A stretch of 64,000 bases of DNA, from assembly GCF_040024445.1 (NCBI RefSeq), contig NZ_CP157276.1, forward strand, positions 3,844,001 to 3,908,000, read 5' to 3'. Every line of letters starts with the position of its first letter. Within the stretch, counting starts at the first letter, position 1. The notes under the pieces were generated by a model, which worked only from the letters and a program-made list of their open reading frames with translations, had not been told where the DNA came from and ran no database searches. Positions 10,301-17,212 of the stretch are shown in pieces. Made by a program: the position numbers and the translations under genes. The stretch is from Prescottella soli (GTDB taxonomy: Bacteria > Actinomycetota > Actinomycetes > Mycobacteriales > Mycobacteriaceae).

Positions 10301-10489
10301 CCGGGTGTGCGCGATGAACTCGACGATCATCTGCTTGAAGCGCGGGAAGAACGGGCGCCAGCGGTCGGGCGCGGACTGCCCGATCTGCACGGTCTTCGCC
10401 ATCCGCCAGGCCCCACTGAGGAATGAGGCCCAACAGACAAGGCTCAGCAGTGCGCCGACGGTGCCCAACGTAATCGTCAGGGCATTCAT
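7304..10489 (-). CDS. etfD: EtfD: membrane Fe-S electron-transfer-flavoprotein dehydrogenase (Rv0338c-like)
   Basis: 1061 residues from ATG 10489. The N-terminal third holds about five membrane segments. Next come two 4Fe-4S ferredoxin motifs (CTECGRCQSQC and CTTCGACVEQC) and two heterodisulfide-reductase CCG-type domains (CAHC..., YHDPCYLGRHNK, CCGAGGARM, GCPFC). The M. tuberculosis homologue Rv0338c was named EtfD; it passes electrons from acyl-CoA dehydrogenases via ETF to the membrane quinone pool and is needed for beta-oxidation. The last 300 or so residues are a low-complexity Ala/Pro tail with eight copies of a G(L)xMKGxAKAPGxK-type motif; the M. tuberculosis protein is shorter (about 880 residues). 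Fatty-acid-linked regulation is plausible from the CCGGTAAC repeats upstream. Confidence 0.92.
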   Translation of the reverse strand: MNALTITLGTVGALLSLVCWASFLSGAWRMAKTVQIGQSAPDRWRPFFPRFKQMIVEFIAHTRMQKFRTVGWAHWLVMIGFLGGALLWFEAYGQTFNPEFHWPLFGNTWVWHLWDEILGIGTVVGILTLIVIRQLNHPRIPERLSRFGGSKFGPAYFVEIVVLIEGLGMIMVKSGKIATYGHANPWTDFFTMNVAKLLPASAVMVSVFAFVKLMSGMIWLFVVGRNITWGVAWHRFSAFPNIYFKREDDGGVALGAAKPMMSKGRALDMENVDPDTDTLGAGRIEDFSWKGWLDFTTCTECGRCQSQCPAWNTGKPLSPKLLIMSLRDHGYAKAPYLLAGGRKDMGGDEIGLVDAEGNVLENKLAAIPEAARAEAERPLVGESVEGELGGIIDPETLWSCTTCGACVEQCPVDIEHVDHIIDMRRYQVLIESEFPSELAGLFKNLENKGNPWGQNSKDRLNWINEMDFEIPVYGQDADSFEDYEYLFWVGCAGAYEDRAKKTTKAVAELLATAGVKFMVLGAEETCTGDSARRAGNEFLFQQLAMQNIELLNTVFDGTPDNKRKIVVTCAHCFNALGNEYPQVGGVYEVVHHTQLLNRLVRAKKLVPVSKLDEDVTYHDPCYLGRHNKVYDAPRELMEASGAKLKEMPRHGERSMCCGAGGARMWMEEQLGKRINIDRVDEALTTSPKKIATGCPFCRVMLTDGVTARQEQGQGEGVEVVDVAQMMLESVTRLDPTQLTANLKVEQREKVPAAAPAVAETAAAAAPVAEPEAEAAPVAEAAPVAAAAAPAAGKGLQMKGLAKAPGAKAPGGKGLQMKGAAKAPGAKVEAAAPAAEAAAPAAEAPAAPVAKPGGLGMKGGAKAPGGKGLQMKGAAKAPGAKAAAPAPAAEAAAAPAAEAPAAPAAPTAKPGGLAMKGGAKAPGGKGLQMKGAAKAPGAKAAAPAPAAPVAEAPAAEAPAAPAAPAAPTAEAKPAPQAKPGGLGFKTGAKAPGARKAAPAAAAAAPAPAAPAAVPAAEPEPQAEAAPAEAPAPEQAASTPPPPQAKPGALGFKSGAKAPGRKK

Positions 10490-10544
10490 GTCGAAGCCTT
10501 TCGTTTCGGGGCAGCACACGTGCCGCCTGTGGGTCAGCCCACAG

Positions 10545-10601
10545 ATCCTAACCGCTCACAAGTTACTAGCCGGTAACCTGGTGCATCTACCAACCGGTAA
10601 C
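10545..10601 (-). promoter_or_regulatory. etfD promoter with repeated CCGGTAAC elements
   Basis: On the minus strand a -10-like TAGGAT lies at 10550-10545. CCGGTAAC occurs at 10570-10577, over the expected -35, and again at 10594-10601, 24 bp away. The first copy also forms the inverted repeat GTTAC-N6-GTAAC (10562-10577). This arrangement fits a repressor or activator site overlapping the -35. Confidence 0.5.
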
Positions 10602-10757
10602 ATAGCGCGAAGCGTCGTTTCCTGCATCTTCGGCTCCCGGTTGCGGCACGGTCGGTGTCGCAAGGGGCTCCGATGCGGGGTCGCGAGGGAGGGCTGAACC
10701 TCGCGAGTCGGGTCGTATTCAGTTAACGGTATGCGGTGCTGGTGTGACTGCTGTCGC

Positions 10758-10776
10758 GTAGGTAGGCCTAACCTGC
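10758..10776 (+). promoter_or_regulatory. IdeR/DtxR-like iron box
   Basis: GTAGGTAGGCCTAACCTGC matches 13 of 19 positions of the IdeR consensus (TTAGGTTAGGCTAACCTAA), with both AGGT/ACCT arms intact. It lies about 220 bp before the 10999 start and 270 bp before the etfD start, so it could serve either gene. Confidence 0.45.
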
Positions 10777-10998
10777 CCCGGGCGCGGGGATTCATTCTCG
10801 AATTGGACATTAGTTCATAAATGCATTTGAAATGAATTGGTGACAATTCCGAGTTCTGCTGCGATATGCTTCGCCCCGAATCGGAGCTTTTGCCGAGATC
10901 GTTCGTGCAGGTAGGGGAAGCCTCGGCGCTTCGGATCGCTCGGACAACATTCGGTCGGGGGGCCATTCGTGGCAGTCACAGAACGGAATGACAGCCTT

Positions 10999-11658
10999 AT
11001 GAAGCTCACGAAATTCGCCGCTACATCCGCGCTGGTTATCGCCGCAATGGGGGTTGGCGCCGGCACCGCGTACGCAGATCCCGCTCCCTCCGCCGACGCG
11101 GTCGGCTACACGGCCCACGTCGACGGGCGTTCGGTTGTCACGGTGCTCGACGCCGGTGGATTCCGGGTCACGTCGGATGGCAAGTTCGTCGAGATTCAGA
11201 ACGCCGCCGGCACGGTATTGCAGGCGCTGCCGCTGTCGTATCGGCTCGGCGACCGCGAGTTCTCGATCGCGCCGCTCGTCGAGGGGCGCACGCTGACGCT
11301 GACGCCCGAGACCGGCCCCGCCAAGGCGAAGCCGGCGGACGTGGCGCAGCCCTTCATAGGGCCGACGAACATCGCCGCACTGGGGGACAACCTCGCGGTT
11401 TTCGACAAGTTGGCCGAAGGTCTCACCAGTGCGGTCACCGTGGGCAGCCTGATCGGAACGCTCGTCGGCGCCGTCATCGGGTGTGTGGCCGCCGGCTCGA
11501 CCATTGCGGCGTGCCCGGCCGCGATTGCAACCGGTGCCGGTGTGGGTGGCGTCGTCGGCACGATCGTCGCCGGCGTTCCCGTCCTCGCCTACAACGGGTG
11601 GCAGGTGTACCAGACACTCAACGCCGCGCCGGCGGCACCGGCGCCCGCCGACGGATGA
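10999..11658 (+). CDS. Secreted hypothetical protein
   Basis: 219 residues from ATG 10999, chosen because it begins a clean Sec signal peptide (MKLTKFAATSALVIAAMG...TAYA, predicted cut before DPAPS near residue 26). The mature part has a beta-rich region (about 30-100), then a Gly/Ala-rich amphipathic stretch (about 135-195) resembling a glycine zipper with two cysteines. It has the layout of small exported proteins frequent in Rhodococcus and Nocardia; no function is known. It stands alone, with a possible iron box upstream and a strong bidirectional terminator downstream. Confidence 0.8.
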   Translation: MKLTKFAATSALVIAAMGVGAGTAYADPAPSADAVGYTAHVDGRSVVTVLDAGGFRVTSDGKFVEIQNAAGTVLQALPLSYRLGDREFSIAPLVEGRTLTLTPETGPAKAKPADVAQPFIGPTNIAALGDNLAVFDKLAEGLTSAVTVGSLIGTLVGAVIGCVAAGSTIAACPAAIATGAGVGGVVGTIVAGVPVLAYNGWQVYQTLNAAPAAPAPADG

Positions 11659-11676
11659 GCTGACAGTCCCCGGACG

Positions 11677-11716
11677 GAGAACGGGCCCGCTTCCTCGAGG
11701 AAGCGGGCCCGTTCTC
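11677..11716. terminator. Bidirectional terminator, 40-bp perfect palindrome
   Basis: Twenty-base half GAGAACGGGCCCGCTTCCTC followed by its exact complement. It lies between convergent gene ends at 11658 and 11731. Confidence 0.85.
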
Positions 11717-11730
11717 GTTATCGGATCGGT

Positions 11731-13053
11731 TTACGATGTCCGGAGCTTCAGTCCGGGGTTCTGCCGCAGGATCGTGTTGATCGGGGTGGCGAACAGTTCC
11801 GGGGCACTGCCCGTGACGGACCCGACGAAGTTCGCAACGGAGCACGCGCCCATGTCGCCGACGTTCGATGCGCTCGAGATGCCGAGGGCGAGGGTGCCGG
11901 TGACGATGGTGCCGCCGCTGTCACCCTGCAGCGCGCACAGGTTGGTGGCGAAGCCGTCGTTGAGCACCCGCTGGCCGACGGGAACGGTCTGGTTGGTGGC
12001 GGTCACGACGCCGCAGTTGAAGCCCGAGGTGTTGCCGGCCTTGCACACGGGCGCACCGACGACGGGGTCGGCGGTGCCGGTGATGCCGAGCGGTGCGGCG
12101 CCCGGGACCCGGACACCGTTGTTCGCGAAGCGCGGGCCGGCTTCCGGTGTGGGCCGGATGATCGAGTAGTCGTACCCGTCGAGACTGGTCTTCTCGAAGG
12201 TACCGATCATCGGTCCGGACAGCTCGCCCACCATGGCGTACGCCTTGGAGGCGTTCTCGGTGCCGGCGAAGGTTCGGTTGGGGTCGCAGTGGCCCGCGCT
12301 GATGTTGACCGGTGCGCCGTTGCCGTCGGTTGCGTTGAACCCGAGCGAGCAGCGCAGGCCCATCCCGCCACCGACCGCGGCGTACGGGTCGCCACCGAGG
12401 AAGGCGTCGGCCGCGTAGTACGCGGACTCGGGGCCCTGGGCCACGGGCTGCAGCGGTGCGAGAGCGGGGCCGAGCACGAGGCGGGCGGCGCCCTGGAGGA
12501 ACGGCGGCAGCAGGTCGAGCAGGTCGCCCGCGGTGTCGTCGGCCCGCAGGATCACGTTGTTGGTGGTGATGTCGATGGCGACGCCCCGCACGAGCTTCCC
12601 GATCTCCGGGGGCAGGGTGCCGATCCAGTCGCTCAGTGCGGTGCGGGCGGATTCGAGCTGGCTCTGACTCCGCTCGACATCCTTGCCCGTGAACCCGGCC
12701 TTCTCGACGGCTGCCCGGGCTGCGTCACGGTCCTTCCCTGCGAGTCCGACGATCGGCGTTCCCGACTGGTCGATCCACGCGCCCGCGAAAGTGTCGGGGA
12801 ACTGGACGCGCGCGATCTCCGCGAACTCCGCCAGTTTCTGGCCCAGCTCCGACCGCTCCAGGTACTGGTCGGGCGAGAGCTGCAGATCACGCTGCAGCGC
12901 TTCGACGAGCTCGATCGGCAGATGTGCCGCCTGGTCGGAGACTCCCGACGGGGGTACTACGGGTTCGGCCTGCGCGACTGCCGTCAGGGGGCCGAGGAGC
13001 AGGAGCGCGGTAGAGCCGAACACCGCGGCACGACGTGCGAGCGAGCTTCGCAT
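11731..13053 (-). CDS. Secreted S1-family serine protease (alpha-lytic type), copy 1
   Basis: 440 residues from ATG 13053. It has a signal peptide (cut near AVAQA/E, residue 29), a long N-terminal pro-region (about 30-225) and a chymotrypsin-fold domain with His255 (NISAGHC), Asp295 (GYDYSII) and Ser379 (LQGDSGG). Cysteine pairs suit an exported enzyme. Such proteases are made as zymogens whose pro-region assists folding. It is paralogous and adjacent to the next gene, with 153 bp between them and no shared overlap; each has its own upstream space. The substrate is unknown. Confidence 0.9.
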   Translation of the reverse strand: MRSSLARRAAVFGSTALLLLGPLTAVAQAEPVVPPSGVSDQAAHLPIELVEALQRDLQLSPDQYLERSELGQKLAEFAEIARVQFPDTFAGAWIDQSGTPIVGLAGKDRDAARAAVEKAGFTGKDVERSQSQLESARTALSDWIGTLPPEIGKLVRGVAIDITTNNVILRADDTAGDLLDLLPPFLQGAARLVLGPALAPLQPVAQGPESAYYAADAFLGGDPYAAVGGGMGLRCSLGFNATDGNGAPVNISAGHCDPNRTFAGTENASKAYAMVGELSGPMIGTFEKTSLDGYDYSIIRPTPEAGPRFANNGVRVPGAAPLGITGTADPVVGAPVCKAGNTSGFNCGVVTATNQTVPVGQRVLNDGFATNLCALQGDSGGTIVTGTLALGISSASNVGDMGACSVANFVGSVTGSAPELFATPINTILRQNPGLKLRTS

Positions 13054-13206
13054 GAGGGCCTTTCTATTGTCCGCCCTGCGCCCGTGGACCCCGAGGCGCG
13101 CAGAGAGGAGCACCCGGCGTATGCGGGTGCTCCGAGTCGCGTTCGACTATATGGGTTCGGTACCCCGATGCCCACCCGTTATGCGTAAATCCCCGTGAAC
13201 GATTCG

Positions 13207-14595
13207 TCAGGCGCCAGCGGCGCCGGTGCGCACGGAAAGACCCGCGCCCAGGCCGCCTCCGGAGGACGCATCCGCCGCACCCAGGATGTTCCGGATCGGA
13301 ATGCCGAGGTTGGACGTTCCACCGTCGAGCGCGAGAACCACGTTGGCCTCGGCGCAGCTGGGCGCGTCGCTGCTGTTGGAGCCGCTGGTGATGCCGAGCG
13401 CCAGCGTGCCCGTGACGATCGCGCCTCCGCTGTCGCCCGCGAGAGTGCATGCCGTTCCGGCGAATCCACGCACCGTGTGGCTGGCACCGTCGAACGTCAT
13501 GAGCTGGGCCTCGACGCGGTCGGCGGACACGACGCCGCACGTGAACGACGACGTCTGTCCGGACTTGCAGATCGGGGCTCCGACGACGGGAACGGCGGTG
13601 CCGGTGACAGTGAGGGTGCTGCCGCCTGCGCCTCGGATCACCGGGCGGTCGAGTCCGACACGCAGACCCGCGTCGTTGAGACGGATCAGCGAGTAGTCGA
13701 TGGTGTCGTCGCCGCCGACCTCCGAGCGAGCGAACGTGCCCACTTCGAGGCTGTCGCCGAGGTTCGCGCGGTTCGGCAGGTACACGCCCGCGTTCGTGCC
13801 CTGGGCGGGGTCGCAGTGACCCGCGCTGATGTTGACGGCATTGCCGTTCCGGTCGACGCCGTTGAATCCGAAGGAGCAGACGCCGATCTCGTTGTGGGGC
13901 GTGTCGCCCAGCGAGTTGGCCGACGTCACGTAGGTGTCGCCGCCCATCGGCGCCCGTTCCACGGTGGCCGGCCCGAAGTTCGAGAGCTGGACCTTGACGT
14001 TCGCGATCAGGGTCGGCAGGTCGAGGGCGCGTCCGACGGGGCTGTTCGCGATGTCGACGACGATCTGGTTGTTCAGGACGTCGATCGACGCGGACCCGAC
14101 CTGCGAGGCGATCTCGCGCGGCAGCTCGGACACCCAACGGTTGAAGTCGGAGACGGACTGCTCGAGTCCTTCGAGGGAGACCGGTGCCATGTGGGTGCGG
14201 TACCCGTCACGGGCCGCGATCTGCGCCGCCTCGGTGGTCGTCACGGCGACGACGGGATGACCGTCGAGGCCCATCCACGCGCCGGCGAACTCCTCGGGAC
14301 GTTCGGTCCTGAACTCGGCCGCGTACGAGCCGAGTTCCTGTGCGCGCGCGGCACGGTCCAGGTACTCCTGCGGGGTGATCTGCAGATCCCGTGTGATCGC
14401 CTCGATCAGGTCGGCGGGCAGCTCGTCGGCCGAGAGCTGGGTGATGCCTGCTGCGGTCGACCCGGCAGGGTCCGCCGGCTCGGCGTGCGCGGATGCTGTG
14501 AGCGGTGCGACGAGCAGGAGCGTCGACGATCCGACGACGGCGGCTCGGCGGGCGAACGACTGCACTGCGGCGCGCGGCGCCAGCGAGGTACGCAT
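13207..14595 (-). CDS. Secreted S1-family serine protease (alpha-lytic type), copy 2
   Basis: 462 residues from ATG 14595, preceded by AAGGA. It has a signal peptide (cut near ASAHA/E, residue 38), a pro-region to about 225 and a protease domain with His260 (NISAGHC), Asp300 (TIDYSLI) and Ser389 (LAGDSGG). The C-terminal tail is Gly-rich. It shares the domain plan and motifs of copy 1, including the PVVGAPxCKxG segment, so the pair arose by tandem duplication. It lies downstream of iniR in the same direction, with 82 bp between. Confidence 0.9.
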   Translation of the reverse strand: MRTSLAPRAAVQSFARRAAVVGSSTLLLVAPLTASAHAEPADPAGSTAAGITQLSADELPADLIEAITRDLQITPQEYLDRAARAQELGSYAAEFRTERPEEFAGAWMGLDGHPVVAVTTTEAAQIAARDGYRTHMAPVSLEGLEQSVSDFNRWVSELPREIASQVGSASIDVLNNQIVVDIANSPVGRALDLPTLIANVKVQLSNFGPATVERAPMGGDTYVTSANSLGDTPHNEIGVCSFGFNGVDRNGNAVNISAGHCDPAQGTNAGVYLPNRANLGDSLEVGTFARSEVGGDDTIDYSLIRLNDAGLRVGLDRPVIRGAGGSTLTVTGTAVPVVGAPICKSGQTSSFTCGVVSADRVEAQLMTFDGASHTVRGFAGTACTLAGDSGGAIVTGTLALGITSGSNSSDAPSCAEANVVLALDGGTSNLGIPIRNILGAADASSGGGLGAGLSVRTGAAGA

Positions 14596-14677
14596 GGAGT
14601 TCCTTCGGTGTCTTCGGGATCGGCCACCAACAATAGGGCACGCGACCGAGTGCAGCTCGGGAAATTTCGCGCGAAGT

Positions 14678-17209
14678 TCACGAGGCGGACGATTCGGCGC
14701 TTCCGTAGCCGAGCGCGCGCAGCATCGACAGCAGCTCCGATCGGGAGTTGGCGCCCAGCCGCCTCCGGATCCGTGCCACGTGGTGCTCGACGGTCTTCGG
14801 GGCGATGTAGAGACGGGCACCGATCTCGCGGTGGGTGAGCCCGAGGAGCAGCAGCCCGGCGACGTCGGCCTCGCGCTCGGTGAGGGTTCCCCCGGCCGGG
14901 TCGGGTGTGGCGGACTCACTGATGGGTTGCGGTGCCGTCGTGTCCCGCAGCGATCGAGCGACCTGGAGCAGCGTCGTGGCGCCGCGGGTGTCCGAGACCC
15001 GAAGCGCGGCTTCGCCGGCCAGGCGGGCACCGTCCCACGGAAGTCCGATGCTCTCGAGCTCCCGTGCCGCGGCCTCCACCTCCGCCGCGTCCGCCTCCTG
15101 CCGGAGCACCCGCAGCCAGACGCGCCCGGCCGAGGCGAGCCCGGCGGAGTAGGCGCTCACCGCCGCGGCCGCGGCGAGCGCCCGCGCGTGCGGCAGGAGC
15201 TGGGCCGGGTTGTCGCCGAGGATCGCGGCCTGCACGCCGTACCAGTGCAGCGCCGCGCCCCACAGCGCCGGTTCGCCGAGCCGGGTCAGCAGGTCCTGCG
15301 CCTGTGTCACCAGGTGCGCGATCCGCGGGGCGTCGCCGACGCGCACCGCGGCCAGCCAGAGCTCGCCCAGCGGCAGCAGGCTGAACAGGTCCACCGAGTA
15401 GCCCGCGACCACGGGTTGGGCCACGGCCCACTCGCGTTGGAGCGCACCGACATCGCCGTTGCGGCGGGCGAGTCCCACTCGCAGGCCGTGGATGAACAGG
15501 GCCTCGCGGGCGTGCAGTGTGCTGTCGGTGGGCAGGGCATCGACGATCGACGCGGCGGCGGTGAGGTCGCCCCCGATCATCGCCGTCCACGCCGACAGCA
15601 CGAGGTGCCGGGTGCGAGCGATGCTCGACGGAGGATCGGATTCCAGGGCCCGTCGGAGCACCGAATCCGCGTGCGCGAGTTCGCCGGAGTGCAGGCAGAG
15701 CAGTGCGGTCACCGCCGTCGCGCTGTCCGGCAGCAGACGGACGTGCGCACTGGTGCTCAACAGCGACATCGCGCGGGTGAGCGAGTTCATCGCGAGCGCA
15801 CCGGAATCCGCGATCGACTGGGCGAGTCCTTCGGCGAGCAGGGCGACGCCGGCTGCGCCGGACGTCGGAGGTCCCTGTCGTCCCGCGGCGAGCAGTTCGG
15901 CCGCGGAATCGGGGCGGCCGGCGGCGAGCAGGACGGTCGCGGCGATCGCGGCGTCCGCGCCGACGCGTTCGGGCCCGAGCCACTCGTACAGATCGGCGCT
16001 GCGCTCGATGGCGCCTCGGCACGCCGCGATGCCGGCCGAGATGCGCACGGCGGAAGCCAACTCCACGGGTTCGAGGGCGGCGGCGCGGTCGAGTACCGAG
16101 TCGGTGAGCGTTTCGGCGGTGTCCAGGTCGCCGGACAGTGCGGTCGCCTCGGAGCGGCGCAGGGCGAGGCAGTCGGCGTCGGCGCCGGCCCGGACCGCGG
16201 CTGCGAGGAGTTCGGCCGCTCGCGCCGGATTCTCCGATTCCGCGCACGTGCACAGGAACCGGGCGAGCCGCGGATCTTCGAGTCCGGCTTCGGCGAGGAT
16301 CAGCGCGGTCTGCGCGTCGAGTGTGCCGGCGTCGAGTCTCGCGGTCAGTACACCGATCTGGAGTTCCCTCAGTCGCGTGACGCCGAGCGCGGCGCCGACC
16401 AGCGGTCGCACCGCGGGCGCCGCGGTGTTCGCGCGGGGGACGAAGGCGCTCGCGCGCACCCGGTCGGTGAGGTCGCGCCCGGCTTCCGGGGTGATCTGCA
16501 GGACGGTGGCCAGGTCCGTCGAGTCCGCACCGAATCCGAACGCGCACAGGGACAGTGCCGCGAGCATGTCCGTGTCGAGGTGGCGCAGCGCGTCGTGCAG
16601 GTGAGACGTCACCGCGGCGTGGATCGCGCTCTCGTCGCCGCCCGAGGCCTCCGCGGCGTCGAGGCCGGCGTCGATGGACGCGAGCACGCCCGCGGTCGAC
16701 TCGTGGAGCGATCGGATGAGGCCCGGCGCCAGCGCGATCCCGCGGCGACGTGCTCGTTCGTCGACCTCGGTCGGAGTCAGCGGCCGGAGATCGATCACCG
16801 GTCCGCGGGCCTGCATGCCCGTCACGAGGTCGGACAGCGGCGTGCGGTGGGGCCGGGGTTCGGTGGCCACCACCACGGTGCGATTCCCGCGCTGCACCAG
16901 TTGCTGCAGGGTGACGAGTGCGGCGTCGGGCAGGGCGTGCGCGCCGTCGAGGACCAGCGGTCCGGAGTCGAGCAGCGCGGACTCGACGGTGGTGTGAACG
17001 CGATCTGTTCTGGCGCTCAACATGTTTCGCACGGAGGCGAGCAGGAGCGACTTTCCGCTGCCCGAGTTGCCTCGTACCAGCACGCAACCGTCGGCGCGTG
17101 AGGTGAGCGCCTCCAGAAGGTCCCGGACACCGGGCACGCCCGCGAGTGCGGGGTCCGACGGCGAGTCGTCGAACGACGCTGCCGACGTTCCTGTTCCTGC
17201 GATCCGCAT
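14678..17209 (-). CDS. iniR: IniR-like LuxR-family regulator with AAA-type ATPase domain (Rv0339c-like)
   Basis: 843 residues. It has an N-terminal nucleotide-binding domain with Walker A GNSGSGKS (47-54) and a Walker B-like LVLDGAHAL, a long alpha-helical repeat (TPR-like) middle, and a C-terminal LuxR helix-turn-helix (LTEREADVAGLLLLGLTHRE onward, residues 776-835). Size, order and position match Rv0339c, reported in mycobacteria as IniR, the activator of iniBAC. It starts 3 bp after the stop of the Hsp70-like gene, so they form one operon, divergent from iniBAC. The effector is not deducible from the sequence. Confidence 0.85.
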   Translation of the reverse strand: MRIAGTGTSAASFDDSPSDPALAGVPGVRDLLEALTSRADGCVLVRGNSGSGKSLLLASVRNMLSARTDRVHTTVESALLDSGPLVLDGAHALPDAALVTLQQLVQRGNRTVVVATEPRPHRTPLSDLVTGMQARGPVIDLRPLTPTEVDERARRRGIALAPGLIRSLHESTAGVLASIDAGLDAAEASGGDESAIHAAVTSHLHDALRHLDTDMLAALSLCAFGFGADSTDLATVLQITPEAGRDLTDRVRASAFVPRANTAAPAVRPLVGAALGVTRLRELQIGVLTARLDAGTLDAQTALILAEAGLEDPRLARFLCTCAESENPARAAELLAAAVRAGADADCLALRRSEATALSGDLDTAETLTDSVLDRAAALEPVELASAVRISAGIAACRGAIERSADLYEWLGPERVGADAAIAATVLLAAGRPDSAAELLAAGRQGPPTSGAAGVALLAEGLAQSIADSGALAMNSLTRAMSLLSTSAHVRLLPDSATAVTALLCLHSGELAHADSVLRRALESDPPSSIARTRHLVLSAWTAMIGGDLTAAASIVDALPTDSTLHAREALFIHGLRVGLARRNGDVGALQREWAVAQPVVAGYSVDLFSLLPLGELWLAAVRVGDAPRIAHLVTQAQDLLTRLGEPALWGAALHWYGVQAAILGDNPAQLLPHARALAAAAAVSAYSAGLASAGRVWLRVLRQEADAAEVEAAARELESIGLPWDGARLAGEAALRVSDTRGATTLLQVARSLRDTTAPQPISESATPDPAGGTLTEREADVAGLLLLGLTHREIGARLYIAPKTVEHHVARIRRRLGANSRSELLSMLRALGYGSAESSAS

Positions 17210-17212
17210 CGA

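Larger units (their letters stand above)
10490..10998. other. 509-bp divergent intergenic region, etfD / secreted-protein gene
   Basis: It contains the etfD promoter and CCGGTAAC repeats (10545-10601), a small hairpin (CTGTGGG...CCCACAG around 10527-10544), an IdeR/DtxR-like iron box (10758-10776) and an AT-rich patch (10791-10860) unusual for this genome that probably holds the promoter of the 10999 gene. No convincing small gene is seen. Confidence 0.6.

Noticed and set aside
7214-10426. Open frame of about 1070 codons antisense to etfD
   Set aside because: A product of the high GC third position of etfD; the minus strand encodes recognisable Fe-S motifs and this frame gives repetitive Arg/Gly-rich sequence.
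14375-17101. Long open frame antisense to iniR
   Set aside because: Arg/Gly-rich nonsense without motifs; the opposite strand has Walker A and LuxR HTH motifs.
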